A stretch of DNA of 21,716 nt from the NCBI GenBank assembly GCA_015039365.1, contig WION01000745.1, positions 1-21,716 on the forward strand, read 5' to 3'. The DNA is from Amanita rubescens (lineage: Eukaryota > Basidiomycota > Agaricomycetes > Agaricales > Amanitaceae). Position 1 is the stretch's first letter; every line of letters starts with the position of its first letter. The position numbers and the translations under genes are program-made. Under the pieces are notes generated by a model that did not search any database, was not told where the DNA came from, and saw only the letters and a program-made list of their open reading frames with translations. Shown here piece after piece: positions 9,030 to 19,165 of the stretch.

Positions 9030-10871
9030 TCATTGACACTGCCCAACTAATTTCGCGCGAATCAGTCGCCAAATTCTCTTCCTCTCTTCCTCAGCTCCGC
9101 TTCGTCCAAGCACCGACTTGTTCTCGACAGCACATTGAACAAGGTATGGTAATGATTCAGAAAGCACACCATATGGAAGATACCTAAAAGAATTGAGACT
9201 CGTTCAAAAATTGATCAATTTGCACATACTTCATTACAAAAGGGATGTTTGACTTCGTTCTCTGCACCAAAGAATCAGTCAAATCATCATACATCCCATA
9301 CAGCTGTGCGATTGCGACACGTTGTACTACCTCATCTTGTATTGACACCACCATTCTCTTGTTTCCCTCCTCGTGTATCTCTTCTTTGCTGGCCAAATTC
9401 GCCTTGACGAGTTCCTCCAACACGACCTCACAGCTCTCCTGGTTGTGTGTCCCAAATATGACAGCAATTTGGGGCACCGAAAGTTCAGTCTCGCTACTTT
9501 CCCTCGATGAGGACAACAACGGCCACCAACTGTTGTTGCTCGTCCCGCTCCCATCGCTGGCTGCATTGACGTCCGCAGCAACAGCTCTGACCAGCGTCCG
9601 CACGCCTTCGTTGAAGCACGTATCTGTCTCGAATTTCGTCGTCCAAACGGGAGGGTCCGGATCTGGGGAAATGGATATGGTATCTTCTTTGCTCTCAGTA
9701 GCCTGAGCGTGGTGGGCATGAATTTCATACTCATGACTCGCCCCCCTGACGAGCTTGACTCCAAGGGCGTAGTTATGCTTACGTGCATCCCGAAGCGCCT
9801 CTGCTAAGAATCCCGGATTTCTGCAAAGCGTCAGCCAAAGGACTAGAAAGCACGTTCCAGACACTTGCCTTCGTAGGTATGCTTGCCAAGTGCCATAGAC
9901 CAAAGGCTGGATATCGCCACTGTTATGATCTAATGCATTGAATTTGCGCATTAGACTCGATTGGAACGCGTCCACTGCTGGCTGGTACCAGCTATATTCC
10001 GCATCCTTCACATCTCGTCCTTTGGCTCGGGTGCATATTTCCTCCAGGTCAGCATGCAGTTTTCGAAGAGACTCGACGTCTTTCTGTGTCAGGTTCATGC
10101 TCTGTTCAGAGGCTGACGGCATTTGATCATCGCAGCTGGAAAAGATCACGGGTGTATGTGTACTGTCTAAGACTGCGAGATCCGACGGAGCTGGGGAACC
10201 GGGAAAGGGAACTATTTGAGCACCCTGAGATAAACGAGCCTTGACGATATGTGCCGAGAGTTTGATCAAAGCGCGTGCATCAGGTATTAGCGCAGACTGG
10301 AAGACGTGATGCTTTAGCCCTTTCACCGCTACGTTAACCACTGCGACCTTACCAATTTCAATGCAATCCACGTGCGCCTATTAAGATTTCCGCGATTGTC
10401 CAAGGAATCCTCGAAATCGGCAGCAGTGTCAACGGTCTTGATCATCTCATCCACGGAACGTTTATGAGATGCATTGCCCTGTCCAAACGCGTCAGGTTCC
10501 AGCCGTCCAACCTCGACGAGTGTATATACCAGTAATGCTCCTTTATTTTCGGTACGTAGGGCGCGCAGGACAGGAATCGTATCGCGTGCAGTTTCCCCAG
10601 CCACAAACTAGAGCCATCAGCGGTCATCCGACAGGATGTTGGAGACGGATTGACGAACCTTGTTGAAGAACGCCGCCCGGACCGAGACCTCCGTGATCTG
10701 TTTCACCACTGGCACGCTCAAAAGAGTACGTAGAATATGAGGAGAATACTCGACAAGCGAGGGTACGGAGCACATGGTATACGCGGCATAAGCTCTTGCG
10801 AGAGAGCTCAATGGAGGATTCGTGCTGGCGCTAGAGGCTTGCTCTGTATCTGTGATATGTTGCTTCGTCAT
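9030..10871 (-). CDS. PUT1: Proline dehydrogenase (PRODH), full length but with altered active site
   Basis: PRODH oxidises L-proline to pyrroline-5-carboxylate using FAD in mitochondria. Exons on the minus strand: 10871-10659, 10607-10353, 10296-9869, 9820-9230, 9183-9030, summing to 1641 nt, 546 residues, in frame throughout. Family blocks are clear: AYAAYTMCSVPSLVE, LRTENKGALLVYT, TWIALKLSALIPDARAL, DAEYSWYQPAVDA, QPLVYGTWQAYLRR, YALGVKLVRGA, IAVIFGTHN, QLYGMYDDLTD, MKYLPYG and AVENKSVLG. Two departures stand out. The invariant Arg-Arg pair (YLxRRAxEN) reads LVQCAVEN (Gln512-Cys513), and KGAY/RGAY reads RGAS. An Arg-rich presequence-like frame lies just upstream but out of frame. The gene may be non-functional, neofunctional or a decaying duplicate. 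Regulation is not visible. Confidence 0.9.
9821..9868 (-). other. GC-AG intron in PRODH (AG|GCAAGT)
   Basis: On the minus strand CGAAG|GCAAGT opens and GCTGACGCTTTGCAG closes a 48-nt intron. Removing it joins YLRR to NPGF as expected for PRODH. The intron is a multiple of three without a stop, so it reads through as coding sequence if it is missed. Confidence 0.75.
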
Positions 10872-10954
10872 GATATAATAGCGACAGCCGCGCAGCGCTT
10901 GTAGTTTGAGCGAGTTCGTCGTTGAATACGAGTTCGAAAAATGGACCGGTGCAT
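10868..10954 (-). other. Upstream ORF resembling an out-of-frame mitochondrial presequence
   Basis: Twenty-eight codons start at an ATG (10954-10952 on the minus strand) and read MHRSIFRTRIQRRTR and onward. There are eight basic residues, no acidic ones and a hydrophobic end, which is typical of matrix targeting. Its stop overlaps the ATG of the PRODH model at 10871 in another frame. It could be a frameshifted presequence, a true upstream ORF, or part of an exon whose splice I could not find. Confidence 0.4.
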
Positions 10955-11741
10955 GCTTGATAGATATAGAGATTGACGATAGAAGAATGAAGTTGATGCA
11001 CTTTACATCGTCGACACTTGACCTGGACCAAGGTTAAAAATGTCAGCTAGCATTCAAGGACATGTGCCATCTTCTGCGTTGTGCTCGCCTCGGTGAAGCC
11101 GTCCAACGATGGCATCGCATCCGAGTCGTTTGATGACCGCAATATCAAGATGATCTCGAAGCCAGTGGTTTTTTAGAAGAGCGGTAGAAGAAGCGGCAGC
11201 AGTCGTCGATGAGCATTTCAAGATGGGAAACACAGGAAGAAAGCTGGATTGAACCTGAGGGAGTAAGACGGCTGTCGCGGTCAGTTGAACGAGTAGCATG
11301 GAACTAGCGAACCTTATTGGACATTGAATCATATCGACTGCCGCGTCATTATTTAAATACACACTTGGATACGAATATGTGGTCGACCGACACGGTTGCA
11401 TAATGCCATTGCCATCGGGTTCAGCTTCTTGGAGATAAACGTCGCATAGTAGAGTAAACAGGAACCAAAATGAGGATGAGGGCGAAATGCAGAAGGATTT
11501 CGAGATGAGACCGCAGCCATGGCTTAGAAATTCTATTCTACTTCTTGTAGTTGTAGCCGTTTTGAGTCCCGAAGCTATACTGACTGATATCAATCTTTGA
11601 CGAGCAGCTGTGTGAGCGCGTTTAGGGTGTGGCTGTGCAGGATATATTATTGTTCAAGTTGTACCGGTATGGCTAACTTTAGTATTCCAAAGTCTATTCA
11701 GCGCTTTCACTTTCTTTGCGATTACATGAACGGAATTTGCC
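10872..11741. other. Divergent intergenic region, mostly unassigned
   Basis: This region separates the divergent starts of PRODH (-) and the MGC-type double pseudokinase (+) and should carry both promoters. It holds the presequence-like ORF at 10868-10954 and an unassigned minus ORF at 11054-11593. No clear TATA box or other element could be assigned. Confidence 0.4.
11054..11593 (-). CDS. Unrecognised ORF of 179 codons, doubtful
   Basis: An uninterrupted ATG-to-stop frame lies between two divergent genes. It has a hydrophobic stretch near residues 43-53 (FWFLFTLLCDV) and a Ser/Thr/Ala-rich middle. I recognise no family, and no intron structure or paralogue supports it. It may be chance in promoter DNA, or a lineage-specific small membrane protein. 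Confidence 0.15.
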   Translation of the reverse strand: MISVSIASGLKTATTTRSRIEFLSHGCGLISKSFCISPSSSFWFLFTLLCDVYLQEAEPDGNGIMQPCRSTTYSYPSVYLNNDAAVDMIQCPIRFASSMLLVQLTATAVLLPQVQSSFLPVFPILKCSSTTAAASSTALLKNHWLRDHLDIAVIKRLGCDAIVGRLHRGEHNAEDGTCP

Positions 11742-11798
11742 ATGGGTTGCACTTGCAGCATTATGGGCTATACTTGCAGCACCAAGGATTGCACCTGC
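11742..11798 (+). other. Cys-rich acylation tip with internal triplication
   Basis: The first 19 codons contain three imperfect copies of a GCTCS-like block (GCTCS, GYTCS, DCTC). Gly2 and Ser6 fit N-myristoylation. Repeated cysteines within 20 residues of a myristoylated end are typical of stable palmitoylation. Confidence 0.65.
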
Positions 11799-14700
11799 AT
11801 CAAGGATCCCGAGAGTGTTCCCATTGATTCCCAAGACAAAGATCTCAACCAGTCGGCTCCCACTGCTAATCCACCTTTGGGTTCGGCTTCTGGTGCTCCT
11901 CCAGCCTCCAAGGCTCCCGAAGCTTTAGGTTTGCCTCCCAGTTATTCTCAACGCTTGACTTCTGAACCCCCGGCTCCAGATTCGATTCCCAATGCTTCTT
12001 CGGCACCCATGCACCCTCCCGGTGCTCTTCCAGCCTCGGCTCCCATTACACCTCAAGGCTCAAGTTTCAACGTGTCATTGGCGATCTCAACGCCCAGCGC
12101 TTCTCAAGGTTCGGTTCCCAAAGCTCTTGCAGGCTTAACCCCCGAAGTGTCTACTTCAGGGTCAGCTCACAGTACGTCTCAAGTCTTAACTCCAATTACC
12201 GACCTAGGCTCTGAGTTGACTTCCAACATCACTCCGTCCTTAGCTCAGGGCTTGACCCCTGATACTCCTTCTCGAGCGTCATCTTTTAAAGGTATTTCGG
12301 ACTGGAATATCAGGGATCTTCTTTCCACTGTCAAAATGCTATGTAACGACCAGACAGTTAGTACCCTTTGTTTAATAGACTTTTCTCTGACCGACAGAAC
12401 TTAAAGGAAGAGAGTCGGGATGCTGGTTATAGAACCATCATAGAGCCGTTTGCCGCTCCGGATCTCTTGAAGCAGATAGAGGATAGCGAGCTTATGGAGG
12501 ATGATCAAACGAAAATTCTAAAAATTATGCAAGAAGTGTGCAAACTGTGCAAATCCAAGCATAGATTACTAATTTTTGTGAAAATCAGTGCATAGCAGAT
12601 CACGAGATTGACTCGGACAAAAAACGCGAGGCTATAGCCAAGAACCTATATAAGCTGCTTCGGGCGTCAAAACAGCTTCTGCCCCGACGTCAGTTGGGCG
12701 CTAGAGAAGTGAAGTGGTCAGACCAGGAGAGCAAGGGAAAGTTTCTCCACAGCGAATATGTTAAGATCAAAGTCATCCGTTCTGCCAACATGAAGAATAA
12801 CAGTAGCATACAAGTACGTCTGAGCCCTGGTATGAAATCCTCTTCCATGACTCAGTCACCATCAGAGGATTAGCCATGAGGTTGAGTCGTGGGCAAAGAT
12901 ATACGAAAGGGATCAAGGAGAGTATATCTTACCATTCTACGGCTTCTACTCCCCCGACGGCCTTCGCATGTGAGTAGTACTTTCCATAATGTATACAATG
13001 TCCAACTAGTTAATGTTAAATCAGTGCTTTGGTTAGCCCATGGATGCATAATGGCGACGCCCTAACGTATGTCATGCATCATGACAAAGACGTCAACTAT
13101 TACCGAAAACTTGTAGGCTCTGTCCTTTTTCTCCATTTTTCTGGATTTTGAATGTGCCGATATAGATCCTTGACATTGCGAAAGGGATCAAGGTCCTCCA
13201 CGACACGAACCCTGTCATTGTACATGGAAACCTGAGAGCAGTTCGTGACTCTTGTTTGTGACACTGGCGTAGAGTGTGCTAATGTCTTGACAAGAAAAAT
13301 ATACTTATTGGAGACAAAGGCCAACCGTTAATCACAGACTATGCGCTTGCAAAGGCATGCTATACTAACCCATATTCGTACGCAACGCTAAATGCCGTCC
13401 ACGTAGTTTGATGGTGAACTGATTACCCTGACCACTCGGGCACCAGATGGTTGTAGATGGTGTGCACCAGAGGTTTTCCAACTTGACGGAGAAGCTACTG
13501 TGTCAACCGCGGGCGATATTTATAGCTTTGGCATGACCATTCTGGAGGTAAGTCCCTTTTTATTTTTGCCTTTGATGCTGGGAAACTGAATGTCATCTAG
13601 TTGCTTACTCATGAGATGCCGTACACTAGTATCAGGAATAATCTTCAGGTTGTTGCAATGAAGCAGGAGAATCAACCGCCCGATCGCCCGCAAGACGAGC
13701 GCGTCATAGAGCGTGGGCTGGATCAAACAATGTGGGACCTTCTCTGTCGTTGCTGGTCTGAGGAGTCGACCCGCATAGATCTAGTCAACCTCATCGACGC
13801 CATCAAGAACCTTCCTCCCTTACCTGCAGGTGACACGAATACACATGCGCCTTGGGCAACAAAGGTTCGAAAATTATATTTTGGCGTCAATGATTTATTG
13901 CTGATCTCCCATCCTCCACATCGCGGTCAGACGAAAAGACATATCCAACCAAAGCAAAAGAGACACTCAGATCCACCACGACTTACAGATATTGTATCCG
14001 AGGTGCGGTCTCTCTAATACACCCCACGTTGTGGCTAATTGATACTAGCTCACCACAAATGACGACGTGACAAAGAAGAAACAAATTGACCTGCTGTCAA
14101 AACTTTTATGCTCATCAGACCACCACAGCATCAGCTCTTCGTATGTCCAGGACCTGATAGATTCTATTTTAAGTGTATGTATATTCTACTTGTTTGTATT
14201 ATTACTCATTACTGGCAGCTATTTCGCAATAATAGCCTACCAAATTCAGAAGCCAAAAGACAAGCAAGGAAACTAATGTATGAATCGGTATCCAAGATAA
14301 ATGGCACACCAAGATCTCTTTCGATTACCGAGTCGGATATCAAATTAGAGCATAGTCTTGACATTACGTGTCACGGAACTTCTGGCGAGCGGGAAGCTAC
14401 TTTAAAAATGATAAATAAAGTACCCACCCGAATATTTTCCAATTCACATTACTGATTCTTTGATAAGGATTTGGTCACAAAAGACCTCTTTCGAGACGCT
14501 CTTGGGTGGCAATCGCTCGCCAAAGAGGAATATATTGTCCCATTGCTGGGAATATATGAAGCAGAATTAAACTCATTCCTTGTGTCACAGCGCATGCCTA
14601 AATCATTAACCGATTGGAGAGTAAGTCAGGGACAGGACATCAATGCAACTCAGATACATGGACGGGTAAGAGTCTAGCGCTTATATTAAGAAGATCAAAT

Positions 14701-15352
14701 GCAATCCATGACTCATATACAACAGATGCGGGAGGTAGCCGAAGGCATTGCTTATATTCACTCTGAAGGAATTATGCATGGCGATTTGCGTGGAGTACGT
14801 ATCCTGACCTAGCGTTTCGTCACATAAGTTTCATTTCTTTGTCTACTAGGAAAATATTGTTCTCGAAGATGATTCCCGCTGCAGGATTGCTTACTTTGGA
14901 TTAACCCATGATCGCGATCTGAATAAGTCCACTGTGCCGTTCACATTCAGTCCACATTTTGCTGCGCCAGAACTCTTTGGCATGTGCAACAATTGTGCTG
15001 AACCTGCGTGTCACGGATGCGGTACAGGTGACCATGTGCAGAAAGGCGGTAAAACCATGAAAACAGACGTGTATGCTTTTGGTTGCCTTTACTATACAGT
15101 GGGTTTCAAATGTTCTTTTTAATTCAACCTCTTGAGCGATACTGTCTTCTGCAGATATTCTATGGTCAGCTTCCTTTTGAGGGGAAGAATTATTACCAAA
15201 TCATGTGGCTCGTCACCCAAAAAGAGCGCCCAAAGCAATTAGGAAAACGCATGGAAACCGATACCTGGAATCTTCTCCTGGACTGTTGGAAACAGAAGCC
15301 TTCTGATCGTCCATCGATGCAAGAAATAGTAGCTCGTCTCGTCGATCACTAA
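11742..15352 (+). CDS. Lipid-anchored tandem pseudokinase protein (MGC start, two kinase-fold domains)
   Basis: Modelled exons: 11742-12356, 12398-12535, 12589-12813, 12866-12969, 13025-13112, 13166-13240, 13295-13354, 13407-13547, 13601-14002, 14049-14174, 14219-14419, 14468-14665, 14726-14794, 14850-15098, 15155-15352. They sum to 2889 nt, 962 residues, in frame. The start MGCTCSIMGYTCSTKDCTC carries the Gly2/Ser6 myristoylation pattern and five cysteines (3, 5, 12, 17, 19) open to palmitoylation. A Ser/Pro/Ala-rich linker runs to about residue 195. Domain A (about 206-616) and domain B (617-962) both have kinase folds with broken catalytic motifs, so a membrane scaffold or receptor-proximal adaptor is more likely than an enzyme. 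The first domain has other intron positions than the cassette family, so the two halves have different origins. The domain junction is a phase-0 intron (14003-14048). Confidence 0.75.
12398..14002 (+). other. Pseudokinase domain A (canonical fungal TKL layout)
   Basis: No glycine loop is visible. A VKIKVI strand keeps a lysine at the beta-3 position. EVESW and YILPFYGF correspond to alpha-C and beta-4, and ALVSPWMHNG to the hinge. The catalytic loop is VHGNLRA with Asn412 in place of the catalytic Asp. The metal-binding motif is DYA (430-432) instead of DFG. The C-lobe (WCAPEVF, DIYSFGMTILE, CW) is well kept. A basic His/Pro/Lys-rich tail (about residues 570-616) precedes domain B. Confidence 0.7.
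13355..13406 (+). other. GC-AG intron (AAG|GCATGC)
   Basis: ITDYALAK ends at 13354 and FDGELITL starts at 13407 in phase 0. The only GT in between (13378) gives a frame with an early stop. A CTAAA branch-like sequence lies about 20 nt before the CGTAG acceptor. Confidence 0.6.
14049..15352 (+). other. Pseudokinase domain B (cassette type)
   Basis: Cap exon 14049-14174, N-lobe exon 14219-14419, hinge exon 14468-14665, 69-nt catalytic exon 14726-14794, activation exon 14850-15098, last exon 15155-15352. HGDL is kept (Asp811) with Asn in ENIVLE. DFG has become YFG (Tyr829) and the glycine loop is lost. A lysine is kept in ATLKM. A full C-x2-C-x4-C-x2-C cluster follows PELFGM. Confidence 0.75.
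14985..15020 (+). other. Four-cysteine cluster in pseudokinase B
   Basis: CNNCAEPACHGC has the same spacing, and the same distance from the start of its exon (46th to 57th codon), as the cluster at 2489-2524. Its retention in a domain that has lost DFG suggests a structural or binding role independent of catalysis. Confidence 0.6.
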
Positions 15353-15755
15353 ATTAAGAAATAGTGGTACTGATGCCGTCTACTTAAGGCGGGGCATCTA
15401 TTCTATCAGTACTTTACCTATCCTCGCAAGTCTTGTTTGTTTGTAGAATAATTATGCAGAACTGTAACATTTTCACCCACAGCTCGTCCTCGCGCCTGAT
15501 CCCTTGAGTGCATGTAAGTTACAGGGGAGGCCCAGATGACAGCGATGTATCTCTACACTCTTCTTATCCCCTTGATTCTTCTTTTGTACATAACGTTCTT
15601 GCTGCCCTCCATCGGTACCTCACCCTACCGCTCGACTTTCCCAGAGTTCAGCGTCGCTGGACGCCGAGTTCGACCAGTCAAATCACATGTCTAACAAACG
15701 TCTGCTGTGGCTGTGCTGGTTCAGTCTTGACCGGTGACCGGTGACCCTGAACCAG
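15353..15755. other. Intergenic region
   Basis: No gene is supported in these 403 nt. Just before the next start codon there is a short tandem repeat, GACCGGT twice followed by GACC (about 15729-15746), of unknown meaning. Confidence 0.45.
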
Positions 15756-18700
15756 ATGGATGTCGATCTTCCTTCCACTAGTTCAAAACGCCCTGCTCCT
15801 CCCTCCTCCTCTTCCGCTGACAAACGCCCAAACCTTCTTCTGCCGGATAGACAACTGACTACGCTCAGCTTCAACATGGATAGGGAGAGGACGAAATGGG
15901 AAATGTTGATCAATGCAGCCGAGGCTAACGAATACCTGTGGTTGAGTATACTTTCGGACGTTTTGATGCGCCTCACGATGGAATTGGCGTCCACAAACAT
16001 GAAAGACAGCGTTATCGCGAATCTGACCCTTCCGCGCGCAGAAGCCATTGTGAAGAATTTCAACGAAGACGAGTTGGAAGGGTGGAAGGTTGGCGTGCGG
16101 AATGGTGTTAAGAGGAACGATTGGATTGACCTGCTTGCGCGTCGTATGTACATTTCGGATTATTTTTATAATCCGATCACATTTAATCGCGACCACAGTG
16201 GAACTCGAAATTCCAGAGATAGCGGCAGCGTTATTGACCGCCGATGAACAGCAGGTTTGTTCGTATTCGTACCTATGTATTTTAAGTTCTCAAACTGAAT
16301 CAGTTGCCAAACGAGCCCGAGGCAGTGGAAGAGGCATGTCCGGGCCTCACCCCCTCATCTTCCGATAATTTCAGCCCTGCGCAACACAAAATAAAAGACG
16401 AGGAAGTCACCCAGGCTGCCTCGGACATTTTCGGCGAACAATTGGAGTTGTCCACGAAGGTTGAATGCGCGACCCTTCTCGAATGCATCATCGACCGCTC
16501 AGAGGGCAAACTCCAGGTCGCGTTTACCAACAATGGAAAGGCAATCAAACTCATGCGCGAAAATCCCAAATTGGAATCTGCACTGAAAAAAGCTTGGAGA
16601 ACAAAGGATTACCAGGAGATTCGGGAATCAGGTGAGCGTCGGGCCTCGCTTGCAGGCAGTTACTGTTTCCCTCAACTCGCTCCCGGCAGAGTTATTGACC
16701 GTGCCGAAGCCCTATAAAGATGAACGTACGAGCCATTGTCAATTCCAAAATCTGACATATTGACCATTCCGGATACAGCGGCGGCGCAGAGGGCAGGCTA
16801 GGAGTTAATATATAACGATACGGAGAGACTTGCTCATAGTTTTCTTAGCGACTGAAAACGCATGGATTACTCAGTACCGCGGTAAAGCTCCGGCGGCATT
16901 GTGGGGCCAAATAAAAAAGTCTATGACGCAAACGGATCGATACGCCAGATATCTTGCAATTGTCCAGTCGTCTGGCACAGGGAAATCCCGGATGATAGAT
17001 GAATTGAGCAAGAAGCACTTAGTGATACCTGTCAACTTACGAGACTCTCATGAAACCGGTCTGTCTCTTTTTTTGTCACGCTGCAGGCTGGCAGTGGTTT
17101 AAAATATTTCAGGCTATCCTCCCCCAGACGAGCAAGCACGCCGATATATTTGCTGTACGGCCAGCGAAATGGACGCCCGTGTCCATGCTGTAGCTTTTCT
17201 AAGAGCAGTCTTCAACGGGGCTTCAAAAGTTATTACCAATCTTCGCGTCGAGGGCGTGGATCGTCATAACCAGACCGTGAATTTATTCAGCAAATACATG
17301 TCCGAGGGCATGAATAGTGAATCACATGGTGAAAACCGACGCTCTTTCTATGATAACGTGGTTTCGGGTGCGATCCAGGTGCGTTGAGTATAATGTCAGT
17401 TTCTGCACCGGACCTTAACCGGCTCGCAGCTGGAAGGGGAAATCGATCAGGCTTTTGCTAAGAAAAGAGATATCGACGATCAGCTGGCATCTGCGGGAAT
17501 ATGCGATGCCTTTGACAAATTGACTGTGACCTTGTCTTCTCTAAGTCCAAACCCTGTCACCCTCGCCACCAGGCGTACCGAGCCTTTGGTCATCCTCGCG
17601 TTTGATGAAGCACGCGCCCTCTCAAAACTTCACAATGACGAGTGGTCTCCTTTCAGTGAACTCCGCCGTGCCTTGCATGCATTAAACGAACGACTTCTCT
17701 TTTCGCTGTTCCTCACGACGACAGGAAATGTTAATGCGTTAGCCCCCTCATCTAGCAAAGACCTTTCCAGTCGCATGCGAAGTGAAGCCTTCTCTGCCAG
17801 TCGCCCCTTCGCTGAGGTTGGCTTTGATCACTTCGCGGTCAAAAACCAGTTCAATCTCAAAAAAGTCGCGGATGACGAACACATATCCCACTTTGGTCGT
17901 CCGCTGTGCGTCTCTTGAGTTAGTTGTCCACAAATAATTGCTTAGTTTTACTTTTCAGATGGGCAACTCGCTACGATGAAGGAAGTGATTCTGTCAAATC
18001 TGATATCATTCAATTTGCTGCTTTTAAACTCCGTGCTGGGAACAGTCGTTCGGGCGAACTCATTAAGACCGAAAAGCTGGCTTGCCTTGCACAACGGTTG
18101 CCGATCGAGTTCCACTCCGTCACGTATGCTTCCAAGGTTGACGAGCTTAAACTTGTCGAAGGCCACATGCGCATCCTTCTACGATCCGACCCTGGGTTCG
18201 AGAGCCTGACCACGGTGTCAGCATCGGAGCCATTGCTGTCCGAAGCAGCATATTCGATGATGTACCCTGATACGACGTTTAAGGCTGCAGAAACGCTCAA
18301 GAGTTGCTTGGCCGGTTACGCCATCCATAAAGGCGACCGCGGAGAACTGTTAGTCATGTTGCTCTTCATATTGGCTCGCGATCGCGCAATTGGACCTCCT
18401 GACGGATACGGTCGTCCTTCTTCCGGACGACGGTGGTGCTTGGTCCCTCGCTTCATGAAAGCGTTGTTCAGATTTCAACATCCACTGGAGGCTTTCGCTA
18501 AAAGCAAAATTTTCTTTAACCACTGGGTAAAGGTACACCAACATGCGATGGTGAACGTTAAATACCTTGCGCAACTGATGCGCAGAGGGGCAGCTTTGCT
18601 GTGTGGTACAAACCAGGCCGGAATCAATGGTATCATCCCATTCTTGCTTAAAGGTTACACCATTTTCCTCAAAAACATCGGTGCCATCGTCTTTCAAGTT

Positions 18701-19126
18701 AAAAACGACGAAAAGTTTCAAGATACACCAAAATTCAAGCTCTTCAAGGCCATGGACCCATATGCACTTGGCATCCTGAATCGAGGAGAAAGAAACTCGG
18801 CTGCCCATGAGGAAGATCCACCAGTGAATGCCCCTCAGCAAAATCGTCCAGGCGTCCAGGCGCCTCATCACTCAGATTCTAGTGCCTCGTGCCCTGGAGA
18901 CTCAGATGCCGATCAGTTGACTTCACTGTCGCCTGACAATACCCCTGAACAAAATCGTTCAAACGCTCGACGCTGGCCTTCTGGTGCCTCAGGCCCTGGA
19001 GGCTCGGATGCCAATCAGTCGACTTCACTGTCGCCTGGCAATACCTTTCAACAAAATTGCTCAAACCCCAAGGTACATCGACGCTTGCCTTCTGGTACCT
19101 CGGGCCCTCGAGACCCGGATGCCTGC
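15756..19126 (+). CDS. P-loop NTPase with nuclease-like C-terminal region (Crinkler/RHS-like), fused to kinase-family linker
   Basis: Exons: 15756-16143, 16199-16254, 16304-16631, 16690-16725, 16840-17058, 17113-17378, 17430-17905, 17959-19126, summing to 2937 nt, 979 codons, in frame. The first four give a conserved-looking N-terminal region of unknown function. The next carry Walker A (SSGTGKSR, about 16968-16991), Walker B (VILAFDEA, 17589-17612) and a TTTGN block like sensor 1. Later, GINGIIP (about 18620-18640) and IVFQVKND (about 18686-18709) resemble the D...QxK core of restriction-endonuclease-like domains beside such NTPases, with Asn where Asp is expected. From about 18783 the frame continues into a linker homologous to the kinase gene at 817. 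The 114-nt intron 16726-16839 is the weakest joint; two separate genes are possible. Proteins of this class are viewed as transposon-derived effectors or conflict proteins, but the role here is inference. Confidence 0.6.
18783..19126 (+). repeat. Imported kinase-family linker with 2-2.5 tandem repeat units
   Basis: The start (NSAAHEEDPPV) matches codons 8-18 of the kinase at 817 (SNAAANEKAPPV), also at nucleotide level (gctgcc-atgag-a-g-tccaccagtga). A unit of about 100-110 nt then recurs: SGxSGPGxSDAxQ, TSLSPxNTxxQN, SN, with the last copy ending LPSGTSGPRDPDA. QQN, VHRR and SGTxxPR blocks are also shared with that kinase. The acylated first seven codons are missing. Confidence 0.65.
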
Positions 19127-19165
19127 GTATTTAAAATTACGTTTGGTCAAATCATCGTTCACCAG

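Noticed and set aside
9245..9706. A 153-codon plus-strand open frame opposite PRODH
   Set aside because: It is antisense to clear PRODH family blocks (QPLVYGTW, QLYGM) and shows no domain, so it is a shadow frame.
9184..10371. PRODH as a truncated protein ending QIDQFLNESQFF
   Set aside because: That end is intron read-through. A GTATGT donor and TTTTAG acceptor (intron 9184-9229 on the minus strand) join MK to YLPYG and restore the usual C-terminus.
15741..15755. Upstream start of the NTPase gene at 15741
   Set aside because: That position is GTG, not ATG. The first ATG in frame is at 15756.
15683..16196. Long minus-strand frames opposite the first exon of the NTPase gene
   Set aside because: The plus-strand frame has a sensible start, introns in matching phase and continuity with the NTPase; the minus frames are antisense shadows.
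18350..18871. A 173-codon minus-strand frame
   Set aside because: It lies opposite the conserved NTPase/nuclease-like exon and its sequence shows no family features.
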